Source of the DNA: Conchocele bisecta
Taxonomy: Eukaryota; Mollusca; Bivalvia; Lucinida; Thyasiridae
Length of the DNA: 64,000 nt
Direction of reading: 5' to 3'
NCBI GenBank assembly: GCA_029237695.1
Contig: CM055268.1
Location: 57,063,131-57,127,130 of the forward strand
The notes beneath the pieces were generated by a model. The model did not search any database. It was not told the origin of the DNA and worked only from the letters and a program-made list of their open reading frames with translations. Positions 11,311 through 21,214 of this stretch are shown piece by piece. The position numbers were made by a program, and so were the translations under genes. How positions within the stretch are numbered: position 1 is the stretch's first letter; every line of letters starts with the position of its first letter.

Positions 11311-11723
11311 TTCAAATACGCACTGATTTTGCATGCGGATAAATAAAATTGACTTACTTGATAGATGATCTTGTTAATTAATTAATCCCAAATCCTGACA
11401 AATAATCCATTTCACCTTGTTCACAAATATTCACATTTTTTTTTATAATTAACACTATTTTTGTAACATCCATTATACATGTAAGGTAACACTTCCACCG
11501 AAATTAATTATTCATATTTACACAGTGTAATGAGGGGCAGTAATCTGAATATTTTCCGTTTTTATCATTTCTCAACAAAACTTTATATTGTGAACCTCAT
11601 TTGAATCATCCGGCTGAGACGGTTCAAATGAGGGTCACAACATATACTTTTGTGGACAAATCATAAAAAATGACTAGATTTCAGCCGAAAGCCACTCACA
11701 CATCTGTACAAGGAGCACATTCA

Positions 11724-13698
11724 TTAGTTCTTCAACATGTCACGATGCCAAGCAGGAAAGCACGGGACACACAGGTGCACATTGCACTGTTGGCACATGT
11801 TCACTATTTCCCGACGATGCTTCTGCTTACTGCACTGCCTGCAGCGACCTCGTTTCGACGCTGTCTTCGGGAAGTGTCCAACACTGAACGTCGTTAGAGC
11901 AGCTCTTTCATTTTCCACATAATCACCTATTAGCAACTTTGCTAGCGCCATTCGATACTCGAGCATTGTTAGTTTCTTCACCCTGCCTGTCTTTGTGTGG
12001 CGCTGGTGGTTGACGGACTCTTTCATCATAATAAAACCATTGGTGATGGCGACATCAAAAATAAACCAAAATAGGTAGAGCCACCATTTCCGTGAAGATC
12101 TGTATGTGGAGTACTCCGTCCGCAACTGGTCCGCATGGTCAACGCCGTTCATATGGCTGTTGTATTCTGGTATAATGGCCGGCGCACGGATTTCGCGAAC
12201 CTCCCCATTCCTAGACTTTCGACTCACTACACTGTCGATACGGGCGGGATTTTCTGCGGTGGACAGGACATACACATGCTTCTTCTCCTTCCACAGACAG
12301 GCAATGAGCTCTCCTTTTTGAGCAGTTCTGAACTGCCCCTGTTCCTTGAGATCTTTCTCGCGGAGTTGCGTTGGTAACCCTTTTCTGTTTCGGCGTACAG
12401 TTCCGCGGGCATATGTACGATTCTCGAGTAGGGTGTCCAGTAGTGCAGGGCTGGTAAAGAAGTTGTCCATGTTTACGATATGGTGTTTGTGCCAAACTTT
12501 CCTCGTCATGTCCTGTACAACTCGCGCTGCAAGACCAACCTCAGCTCTACCTTGTTCTCGGCCAGTGTACACCTGAAACTCATTCGTGTAGCCGTTGGTT
12601 GGATCCGCCCTCATCCAGACCTTGATTCCATATTTCGCGGGTTTTGACGGAAGATACTGGCGGAACGACAGTCGCCCACGGAACTTCACCATGGCTTCAT
12701 CCACACTGGTGTTCTGGTGCGGGTTATAATGGCGAAGGCAGTGTTGTTGTACTTCATTCGCATGAAAATACTGCAGTAACTTGTCAAACCGGTCTCGCTT
12801 CATAACTTTCCGGATATTCAGATTCCCGAATAAGGAGTCCGTGGACCAATACATAGCCGACTGTGGTAGCTGCAAATATACAAAAATAATAACATAATTA
12901 TATATCGTTTTATATAAATCATGCGTTATGAAAACTGAAAATTAACTGTTTCTAAATCAAACCTTTTCATCAATTAAAGTTTAAACTGGTTGAGACTTAT
13001 TTTAAAACTTGAAAAAGTTTATAATCTTGTGTGGGCCTAATTTGTTTTCACGAAATCGATAGATTATACGTACATATATATACGGTTTTTGCGACCAGTG
13101 TAAATCCTGATCAGATTGTGCATCCGCACAATCTTATCAGGCTCTGCACTGTTCGCTGTTCAATCAATGACATGACGACCAACCAATTATTTGGGATTAT
13201 GTAACTATATACCGTAGTGATTATCAGATAATTTACCTCCAAAATACTCATGTAGACTCGAATGCCGAACCACGCTTTTAGCTCGATCTCCGTCACTGGC
13301 CGCCAGTTGGAGTCGGGTTTCTCCTGTTGTCGCTGCTCGGCGTACAGATTGGTTTGTGCCACCAAAGAGGCAATCAAGGTTTCCGAAAAAAACAGTTCCA
13401 GAAAGTCTAGCTCATTGGAATCAGGATCCAAGTCAACCGTTGGTCCTGGCTCTGGGCCGGTGAAGTGAGCCTTGGCAATATCTGTCCGGTCATCCACAAT
13501 CCAGTGACCTGCCACAGGTGGGGCGACATCAACAATTTCATCATGAAATTCATTTTCAGTCTCCAAATTGTCAGAGTGTTCTGAATCAGATTCATCATTT
13601 TCGCTCCCATTGTTGATACTAATGTCGGAACCATCAGCATCATCCCCATCCGTCACTATAGCCAGCACTTGATCGAGATCGAGTCGTCGATTTGCCAT
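11724..13698 (-). CDS. piggyBac transposase, two exons, apparently intact
   Basis: The first exon runs from ATG at 13698 to 13237 (154 codons: an acidic Asp/Ser-rich N-terminus, then the start of the catalytic domain, ending WFGIRVYMSILE). The donor is GAG|GTAAAT. The intron (13236-12870) ends TTTGCAG, and the second exon runs from 12869 (LPQSAMYW) to the stop ending at 11724 (381 residues). The exons join in phase 0, giving about 535 residues, normal for the family. All four expected acidic residues are visible: SVDEAMVKF, VNMDNFFTS and NGVDHADQL (two Asp). The C-terminal cysteine-rich domain (CRQCSKQKH...CQQCNVHLCVPC) is complete. The enzyme cuts and pastes at TTAA using the three catalytic aspartates. 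No stop or frameshift is seen, so this copy could be active. A TATATATA box lies at about 13800 upstream. Confidence 0.9.
13085..13170. repeat. Copy of the GACCAGTG...GATCAG dispersed repeat inside the transposase intron
   Basis: TTTTGCGACCAGTGTAAATC followed by CATCCGCACAATCTTATCAG and CTGCACTGTTCGCTGTTCAATC closely parallels 46970-47045. It lies wholly within the spliced-out interval of the piggyBac transposase. The same repeat family recurs at 50890-51170, 54100-54130, 48600-48650 and 59440-59560. Confidence 0.75.
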
Positions 13699-14037
13699 AA
13701 TTTACCAATTTTTGATGAACTTCAACTGTAAATAACTTCTAAACACGTGTAAGAATTATTTCAATTCCAGCGCTCTTTGTTTACACAATCATTATATGGT
13801 ATATATAACGCGAAATCTGATTGGCTGACAGGCAGGAATCCCAGATATTGTGGCTCGAAACAACCTATGAAATGCGACGACATATCGTGGCGTGCGGGAG
13901 TGAAAGCTAGCTTTATCGAGCCGCCAATTCGGGGCACGCGGGACTGGAATAAAATAAATACCGACTCGATTTCGTGGCACGCGGGAGTCGGAGCACTGCA
14001 AGAGCGACGCGTTATCGGGGCGCTAGGGTGGAATGAG

Positions 14038-14041
14038 TTAA
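14038..14041. other. TTAA target-site duplication, right side of piggyBac
   Basis: TTAA follows the inverted tip GCTAGGGTGGAATGAG and matches the duplication at 10616-10619. Confidence 0.92.
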
Positions 14042-14318
14042 AACGAAGAATCGTGATGAACATGGCAAATTAACTCATTGTAAAGTCCATGGCATTACGT
14101 TAAATCACAAAAATAATCTGCAAATAAACTATGACGTCATTAAAAACATGGTCACCTCTAAATCCAAAGACATCGTTACAGTGACAGACCCTTACAAAAT
14201 AACCAGAAACAGAGATAAGGCCAAAATCATTACCGTGTCACAAAAGAAAGACTACCGTCTTGTATTCGATAAGAGAGTACTATTAAATGAATACGTATCG
14301 TATCCATATGGTTATTGA
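14042..14318 (+). pseudogene. C-terminal end of the Polinton polymerase, separated by piggyBac
   Basis: This open frame continues the polymerase after the piggyBac element. It reads KVHGITLNHKNN, then DPYKITR, then ITVSQKKDYRLVFDKR, and ends YPYGY followed by TGA (14316-14318). These are typical of the C-terminal end of Polinton polymerases. The codon interrupted at 10618-10619 is completed by base 14042, so frame is kept exactly across the insertion. No lesion is seen in this piece. It has no start codon of its own and would not be made separately. Confidence 0.87.
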
Positions 14319-15503
14319 AACAATAATGTCCAGACGGTTGATTCGTATAGTATTGTCCATTATTAGTATGTTGTTGTCATTAATATGTTATTAGTATGTA
14401 AATAAAAGTAGAATACACATATATTCAGTTTGTACATTTAATGTTCATTACTCCTTCCCCAGATGAGTGTAGGTTGTGTGAGCTGAAGATAAGTTAATGG
14501 TGTGGTTCAAACTTAGCAGAATACACCTGGTTTGGATCTCGTGTACTATTTTGGCTTTCTGTACTTGAGAGTTGAATCCGGTTATACTATGTTATGAAAG
14601 TAGCTAGTAATCCTATTAATTTTAGAGGCTAAGTGACTCTTGTGTGTGTAGTACCTGGTATCAGATCAGATTATTTTAATTTCAAGACTGAATATGTATA
14701 GTTTTAATGAAAACATACATTGTTGATATTATGATCCTACACCTTTGCACGTGAAATACTGGAACCGAACCTGTCGATCCCGACAAAATGACCTTATATC
14801 TTGCTGTGCCGTGAAACACTAGGAAACAAACAAAATCCATCCTACTATTCGGATGCACACCAAGCCATCCATATGCGATATAGTATATCAAGTTATCCGA
14901 GCAACGAGTTAATGATACAGTATAATCATCGGTGTACGAGATGGCATTGGTCCGCCGGCTGGGACCAAGGACAATACTACATTTGTTGAATTTGCTTATA
15001 TTTTACGGCCGCGGTGGCTCAAAGACCTCGCACGCCGTCTCCCAAGAAGGGGGGAAAGGAAGGAGGTGGATACGGAGGAAACCGGCCCCAGGGTGCATAG
15101 CTCTTATAGGAATAGTCCCCTTTGGTTATTTAACGTGCCCATATTCTCCTTCCAACCTGATACAAGGGAACGCCTTTTAAAGTTCCCATCCGTAAGTACT
15201 AGTGGAGCAGGAAATACAATGTATCTCAGACGCCCATGCTACATTTGTTCTTGTACTGGGCCGTTTTATTTAATAGGTAATTCGGCGCGTTTACGTCGGT
15301 ATTCTCAGGGGCCACATACGAAAACTGACAGCTCCATTTTATATGTAATATATAGTAAATCTGGGGTACTCTGGACATGTTCGGACACGTCCTATGAATC
15401 ATCAATATACGCGGATTAAAAGTAGCTGCCTGCGTACACTCGCTGTAGGTACGTTTTGTCGTCTGCTGGCAATAAGTCATTTACCGCGATATTAGTTCGC
15501 ATA
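14319..15503. other. Non-coding right arm of the Polinton
   Basis: A possible polyadenylation signal AATAAA lies at 14401-14406, about 85 bp after the polymerase stop. The rest contains no recognisable gene. A dispersed repeat at about 15003-15190 (ACGGCCGCGGTGGCTCAAAG onward) shares a block with bases 1-62. An open frame at 15066-15419 overlies that repeat and resembles no protein. A GTCGTCTGCTGG motif, like the TIR sub-repeat, lies near 15457. Confidence 0.6.
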
Positions 15504-15793
15504 AAATTGTCGTCTGCAGCAGTAAACACGACGCAAAACAAACCATTTCTCATAGTGAATGGATTAAATCACCCGTATATCAACAATGGACAGCGTAATC
15601 GGGGTTAACCACGAATCGTCTGCTTTATTGATCGAACGACAGTATTGGGAAAATGCTCCTTGTATCGGAAAATACAGGTGCGCGCGTCTGCCTATATCGA
15701 AATTTGACTACTCCGATCGAAAAGTTACTGCTCCGGCCGTTTCACTATATAAACCATATAACCCCAGCGACTGAAGTTAGGTCCCTTACTACT
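15504..15793. repeat. Right terminal inverted repeat of the Polinton
   Basis: These 290 bases are the inverted counterpart of 3361-3651. They end CCTTACTACT and are directly followed by TGCCAT at 15794-15799, the same six bases that precede the left repeat. Confidence 0.9.
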
Positions 15794-15799
15794 TGCCAT

Positions 15800-17241
15800 C
15801 TTGAAAATACAATCGTTTTGAGACTGCGTATAAGTACAATGTACAAACAGTGTGATTTTCACATTAATTTTAGCATTCTAAATTGTATTTAAGGGATGTT
15901 TTGTTACCTTAGAGATTACCATGAATGCCGAATTTCAAGATGGCGACCGTATTACACATAATTATTATATATTGTGCAATAAAAGTTGCTCATTGGGTAT
16001 GTTGGTATGCACGGCAACCCCGCACAAATGTTGCATTTCGTTTTAGTCCACCCGTAAATATTAATCTTACTGTGAAATCCAAAATGGTTACAGTTTTGTA
16101 TTTGTCATATTGAAAAGAAAAGTGACATAGTGATCAAAGGTTGGTAATATAATTTGAGTCTGATAAGAATGTCAAATTGGGAGGTTGTTATCACTGGTAC
16201 AGCAAGTCAATATAGTACAAGCGGAAATGAACCGTCTTTGTTTGTTCAATGACTACTTGAATTAATATTTGTTAATTTTCCTGTTGTCATAACATAGGAG
16301 TCAAAACTGTCCGATATATTCCTATCTTGAAATGCACAACACTCAGTACTTTTATACTTGATAAGTTGCTGAATGTGTGGCTGCTAACCAATTATTTCCA
16401 ATCAAATGTATATATATAATATATGAGTGACAGTCAGTGACATTTGTGTGGGATAGTGTGTAATACTATGCTATCCTCACTTCTTCAGTGCGTTGGTGCT
16501 AGAAGCTATCATAACCAGCAACATTCATCCTTTTGATGTATGTGAGTTATTTAAGGAGTGTAACTCCAGTGACTACATGCGTCAGATACATGCATGTATT
16601 ATAATTGTAGATAATGATAAACATCGAACCGAACACATACATATATTTCTATGATTGTAGATGGTGATACGACATTGGATATGTGACGGTAGCTAGTGAT
16701 TCAAAACTACATGTAAAACATATTCAGTAAATATACGATCATCGGGTTTAATGTGTGTTTCTTGCTTATCTCATTACAGAGATAATGCAGTTTATATATT
16801 TCAAAATTGCGTTGGCCGCCATTTTGAATTTTGTGCTCTAATAAGTTTTCCCATCATTTTTGAAAAATGCATATAGAAGCTATTTTTAGCCTCTCGCAGC
16901 TTATGTAACCGGTTCTCAAAATACAGTCAGATATCATGGCGCTATTTTTACTTGTGGCGCGTATGTATACATCTTGTATCTAGGTCATTGTTAATGACTC
17001 GTTTTATGATATTTTACATTTCACATTTATTAGAATGTATATCTTTGGTACATAATTAATTGAAGAAACAATGGAACCTCAGATTTAGCCGTTCATTAAT
17101 GGTGTGTAAACCCAAATCACACCTGTCGTGTTTTTTGTGTAAACCCGAATCACACCTGTCTGAATTGTTTTCATTCACAACTACGGTGTGTACAAATTTG
17201 CATAAAACAACACTATAACCACAGGTGTTTGAAGAGTGAAT
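15800..17241. other. Non-coding repeat-rich flank, no gene seen
   Basis: This contains further AAGATGGC/AAAATGGT motifs (about 15938 and 16080). At about 16760-16880 there is an inverted copy of the block at 2860-3010 (CTTATCTCATTACAGAGATA, then GGCCGCCATTTTGAATTTTG). Near 17100-17165 a short duplication of GTGTAAACCC.AATCACACCTGTC occurs. No protein-coding frame is supported. Confidence 0.5.
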
Positions 17242-17565
17242 CCGGATATGGAATTACCACCCTTATCGCATCGCCGTATTTCGCCGATATTGATTTCGAA
17301 AATCAGTCATATTTTCCTTAAATGATGTCGAAAATTGATAAAAAATATACTGTTACCACTCATTTGAACCATGTCGTCTAGATGGTTCACTCATTTGAAT
17401 CGTCGCGTCGGCATATTTCGAATGAGTGGTAGCCTACACTTTCACTTACAATAATTGAGCCCGGATATGGAATTACCACCCTTATCACATCGCCGTATTT
17501 CGCCGATATTGATTTCGAAAATCAGTCATATTTTCCTTAAATGATGTCGAAAATTGATAAAAAAT
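17242..17565. repeat. Two direct 105-bp repeats flanking a palindrome
   Basis: The block beginning CCGGATATGGAATTACCACC is present at 17242-17346 and again, almost identical, at 17461-17565. Between them, at about 17350-17440, is an imperfect palindrome built from CCACTCATTTGAACC and its inverse (CGAATGAGTGG). A duplicated module with an internal foldback suggests a composite or partly duplicated MITE. Confidence 0.7.
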
Positions 17566-18465
17566 TCAGAGCTCATGCGGAATTGAATATACGATGCTCT
17601 TGGTTGGGATAGGCTGGTTGTCATCTTTTGTAGGGACCTTTGTCACATAGTGGCAGATATCTTATGCTTAACAATCATGTTGATCCGTCTGTTCTTGTTA
17701 CTGTATCAGTGCAAAGTGGTGCCATTTATTAAAACGTTTTGTTACTGCACTTACTATGGACTGTACTGGCTATAGTAATTTGCATCTTAATATTCATCCA
17801 TTTATCTCTGCTGCAAATACAGACTGAATAAATGATTTGCTGATATGTGTATCACGCAAGTGGAACAATATTACATTCCTTTTGTTAATTACATGTTATT
17901 ACTTATGAAGATGTTTATGTAATGCATAACAAATAAAAAACAAATGCTAAGCTTTACTGGATTCTTCCTGTTTCTATACAGCTCCTTCCCATCTCCACAT
18001 GCAAACTATGTCGAGTGTTATACAGTTTCCCATATCACCATTTACTACATTTACTCTATTTGAAATATTTAAAGGAGAATATACTAAAATACTGTTTACC
18101 ACCCATTTCAGTTGGGATCGCAGCTCAGTACTTTCAGTACTTTGATTTTCACTAAAATGTTTCAAGTTGACAAATAAGCAAACAAAAGGTAGGGACATAA
18201 TGGTCACGGAATCCTCAGAAATGACACTACTATCATATTTGCCTTACAAACAAGGTCAATGTGAACTTGGCCTCGGGTGTTCAAACGTGTGTGTATGCAA
18301 AAGAAAGCATCATCCCTAGACACACATTGTGACCAACTATGATTAAAACGGATGAAGTGGTTGTGAAGAAATTAAAGTTGTTGCTAACACACGCACGTAC
18401 ATAGTTCGTACATGGACTATACAGTCGCTGTATCCCATCTTGCCTATCGACGAGGGGAGAACTAT
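17566..18465. other. No gene or notable structure seen
   Basis: AT-rich sequence with only short open frames of no recognisable family. Confidence 0.5.
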
Positions 18466-18485
18466 ACACACACACACACACACAA
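18466..18485. repeat. (CA)n microsatellite
   Basis: About ten uninterrupted CA dinucleotides. Confidence 0.9.
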
Positions 18486-18527
18486 CCACTACACTGTACA
18501 CTTGATAATTGTTATCGGTATATCTAG

Positions 18528-18711
18528 ATCTTCCCACCAACAACAGATCTCTAGTATGTAGTCTATTTTCGGAACTACGTGAGTCATAGCGAGTGAGTAA
18601 GTTTCCTATTTATCCATTAATCTTCCCACCAACAACAGATCTCTAGTATGTAGTCTAATTTTCGGAACTACGTGAGTCATAGCGAGTGAGTAAGTTTCCT
18701 ATATATCCATT
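18528..18711. repeat. Tandem duplication, 92-bp unit
   Basis: ATCTTCCCACCAACAACAG begins at 18528 and again at 18620. The two 92-bp units differ only by a few bases, which suggests a fairly recent tandem duplication. Confidence 0.85.
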
Positions 18712-18870
18712 AAGTGCATGTACGTACAATGACGGAATGATAATTTACTAGAAATTTGATATTCGATTTATAGGTGTTTAACGGCCTGTCATTTAAGACC
18801 GAGCCAACGGATTCGATCGCGTATATAACCTGACAAAGTCACGTGGCCCCTTCTCATAAAAGTGATAGGA
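18712..18870. repeat. Fragment of the GTTTAACGGCC dispersed repeat
   Basis: GTTTAACGGCCTGTCATTTA followed by AGACCGAGCCAACGG resembles the start of the 410-bp repeat seen at 36694, 45470 and 45890, more diverged. Its end is unclear. Confidence 0.45.
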
Positions 18871-18939
18871 TTATACGCTTATTCATGTTATCATTCATAT
18901 AGTGGGGAAAATATGATTCAACTCCTCCGATCGTTAAAT

Positions 18940-19290
18940 TACCCATCACATGTGAATGTCCCCGCTGATAGCCAAAGACACTGAGGGCACATTTGAATAT
19001 ACAAAAAGATCGGGAATTTGTCACAACATGATAGAGGACCATCGGAGAAATGCACATGTGAAATATCAAGCAGCTATACGTACCAGAAACAGAAATTATA
19101 AAAACCTTTACCCGAACGTTCAGGGTTTTAAGGCAACAAGTATGCGACCTTGATATTGGGTTTAGCGGGGCTCCGAGGTTCGTCACAGCATGATAGAGGA
19201 CCATCAGAGGTATGCATGTGTAAAATATGAAGCAGTTATGTGAAAGGAAACATAAATTATAAGACAATTGTACTGAGCATTACCTTTTTG
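18940..19290. repeat. Tandem repeat, about 161-bp unit (CATGATAGAGGACCATC)
   Basis: The block CACA.CATGATAGAGGACCATC.GAG begins at 19022 and again at 19183, followed in both by TGAAATAT.AAGCAG.TATG-type sequence. A single related block lies in the helicase gene intron at about 57575-57605. The repeated peptides in overlapping minus-strand frames are a by-product of the repeat. Confidence 0.65.
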
Positions 19291-20756
19291 AACGCACTAA
19301 GAAAGAAAAATCCAAGATGGTCGCAAAATAAATACAGAGAACAAAATATCGAAAGGAGACGGATGAACCCACGCAAAGAAAATACTAACGCAATAAGTCA
19401 TGATAAGCACATGCCACGCACAAACTGATGGTCGAGGAGCCTTCCACGCGACACAAACATGCACTCCTCGACCAACGGTGTGCCCTCCCAAACGGAAAGC
19501 AAACGTACGTGAAATATACATAAATCAAAGTACTGAAAGTACTGAAATATCTCCACAAAAACTGATCTTTTGCGGAACTAGAGACTGAAAGTTGCATATT
19601 TTCTCAATCATTATCCAGAGGCAAATGTACTGTGATGGTCCCATCCATACGTTTTCTCTAGACTAAATTACTGTTTCTACGAAACTGGTAGTATCTGGTC
19701 ACTTAACCCTATTTTCCAGAATTTAACTGATAAACTGAGCCCAAAACTGTTAAAACTATAGATAATAGTTTTTGTAGAGTTTTAGATACAAAGCAAGACA
19801 GACCCAAACAACCGGATAAGTTTGCACAGGGCACTATTTTCTTGGTCGAACTCGCCATTTAGGCGTACCACGACAATATGGCTGCCCCATAGACATTTGC
19901 GTGACATAATATGCTATCGTAAGGGTGACAACATATAAAAAGTAAAAATAATGCAACAAAAACCTCACAACAACTATTCCCTAAAGGAACTAAAGAGAAA
20001 TAAGAGTCCCAGCTGAAAAAAATCACACTGAAGTACAGTACATAAGACATGACAGCAAAGGTGTCGCCTTGGAACGGTCAGTGAACAAACCAGTCCACTG
20101 GGGCTGTTAACATCTAAGAAAACATTGTTTGGCAGCACTTTAGAATCATTGATTTGCAGTACTGCCAGACCATGTATTTGTAAATTAAAAAATATACAGA
20201 AGACGACAACATTAATTCCGCGTTGTAAGGGTTAACGTGGCGCCGCAAACATCCCGCTAACCTCACCAACATGCCTCATAAGGACAGAAACATACAAGGC
20301 AATTACAAAAGATTAATATATTGGACGAAAAAGACAAAATAGTCACAGCGAAAAATAACCACAGTATGCATGAAATAGAAATATAATATTGCAGTGAAAC
20401 CTCTCTAAACTGGGCACCCTGGGGGTCCCAGCATTTGATCATTCTGAGTCATAGCTGTGTCCTATACGATCGTGAACAGACATTATCCCCCGAGATAAAT
20501 GACAAAGAAACTCATCAAAAACAAGATCACATACGTTTTCTTGTGTTCGGTTTATAGAGGTTCTACGGTATAATAATGAGATTTTCGCAATAAGAAAAGA
20601 ACGAAATACAATGTATAAACAAACAAAACTCAAGCCAGAATAGAAGGGACGACATGGCCAAATAGTAGTACTATAACGGGCTCCGTCACCAGTCCAATGC
20701 GTCAATGCATACTTACAATAGACAGTGACTTCCTAACAAATAAGCACTTCTACGTT
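19291..20756. other. Non-coding, with partial MITE remnants
   Basis: No gene is seen. Around 20100-20236 is a decayed relative of the TTAA MITE at 48115 (GGCAGCACTTTAGAATCATT, ending GTAAGGGTTAA). At 20394 a single pogo-like end (CAGTGAAACCTCTC) occurs without an obvious partner. Confidence 0.5.
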
Positions 20757-20896
20757 GAAATTGTTATTTCGTGGGAACGAATTCTTAAGTTGAGGGAACG
20801 AATTGTCAATTCGTTAATTCATAGGAACGAATTGTTAAATTGAGGCAACGAATTGTTATTTCGTGGGAACGAATTGTTATTTCGTGGGAACGAATT
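20757..20896. repeat. Minisatellite, about 21-23-bp unit (GGAACGAATTGTTATTTCGT)
   Basis: About six degenerate copies of GGGAACGAATTGTTATTTCGT and variants (AAATTGAGGCAACGAATTG) follow each other. It is an AT-rich short-period array with no coding or CRISPR features. Confidence 0.8.
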
Positions 20897-21011
20897 AATA
20901 ACAAAAAATAATTCTACGTCCCCTGCAGGGCTCCGTAGTATTCTTCACCTGTAGCGAACCACATGTGCTTTTAGCGTGTCTTCGACAATGGTAGATTATT
21001 GTTTGTTCATA

Positions 21012-21212
21012 CAGTGAAACCTCTCTAAACCGGACGTCCAGCACATCCCTTTATTGGTAATTTTGTAGATATTTTGTCATGTCTCCGATAATAATGTATG
21101 TTCGTCATCGTACAGCATGACAGCATATCTTGGAGTGGTCATATGCCTCATTTACAACGGAACATCTCTAAATCGGACCTCCCAGTGTGTCCGGTTTAGA
21201 GAGGTTACATTG
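21012..21212. mobile_element. pogo/Tigger-like MITE with TA duplication
   Basis: The left end CAGTGAAACCTCTCTAAAC and right end TTTAGAGAGGTTACATTG form an inverted repeat of about 24 bp, flanked by TA on both sides (21010-21011, 21213-21214). The 201-bp element has no open frame. CAGTR.AACCTCT termini with a TA target are typical of pogo/Tigger-derived MITEs. Confidence 0.8.
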
Positions 21213-21214
21213 TA

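Larger units (their letters stand above)
10620..14037 (-). mobile_element. piggyBac transposon, structurally complete, inserted in the Polinton polymerase
   Basis: The 3418-bp element has perfect 16-bp terminal inverted repeats (CTCATTCCACCCTAGC at 10620 and its inverse ending at 14037), TTAA on both sides, and a transposase read on the minus strand. Subterminal inverted copies of GCTAG-rich sequence follow the left tip (10632-10700), and three diverged tandem units lie at about 10800-11300. Excising the element and one TTAA restores the polymerase reading frame across the junction, so it jumped into a gene that was open at this point. Transposase, ends and target sites all look intact, which suggests a relatively recent insertion. 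Confidence 0.93.
3361..15793. mobile_element. Polinton/Maverick-type DNA transposon, reduced gene set, interrupted by piggyBac
   Basis: The element runs from AGTAGTAAGGGACC to its exact inverse GGTCCCTTACTACT. It is flanked by TGCCAT duplications and carries about 290-bp terminal inverted repeats. It holds two divergent genes: an A32/FtsK-like ATPase (minus, 4900-6493) and a family B DNA polymerase (plus, starting at 6749 and resuming after the piggyBac insertion to 14318). AG/CT termini, 6-bp duplications, and the PolB plus ATPase pair are established Polinton hallmarks. Excluding the 3418-bp piggyBac and one TTAA, the element is about 9.0 kb, whereas ordinary Polintons are roughly 15-20 kb with integrase, protease and capsid genes. 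None of those genes is visible here; about 1.2-1.5 kb of each arm is non-coding. Both genes are broken, so this copy is probably dead, although its ends are well preserved. Confidence 0.9.

Noticed and set aside
14062..14080. A second TTAA followed by CTCATT at 14070, considered as the right piggyBac boundary
   Set aside because: The inverted tip matching the left end lies at 14022-14037 and is followed by TTAA at 14038. Using this boundary also preserves the polymerase frame exactly.
15066..15419. Open frame in the right Polinton arm considered as a possible capsid or accessory gene
   Set aside because: It overlies a dispersed repeat that also occurs at 1-62 and shows no domain. Composition is that of non-coding DNA.
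3361..15793. Integrase, protease or capsid genes expected in a Polinton
   Set aside because: I looked through both arms in all frames and saw no integrase D,D(35)E or chromodomain pattern, cysteine protease pattern or long capsid-like frame.
18854..19267. Minus-strand frame with an internally repeated peptide
   Set aside because: The peptide repeat reflects the 161-bp tandem DNA repeat, not a protein.
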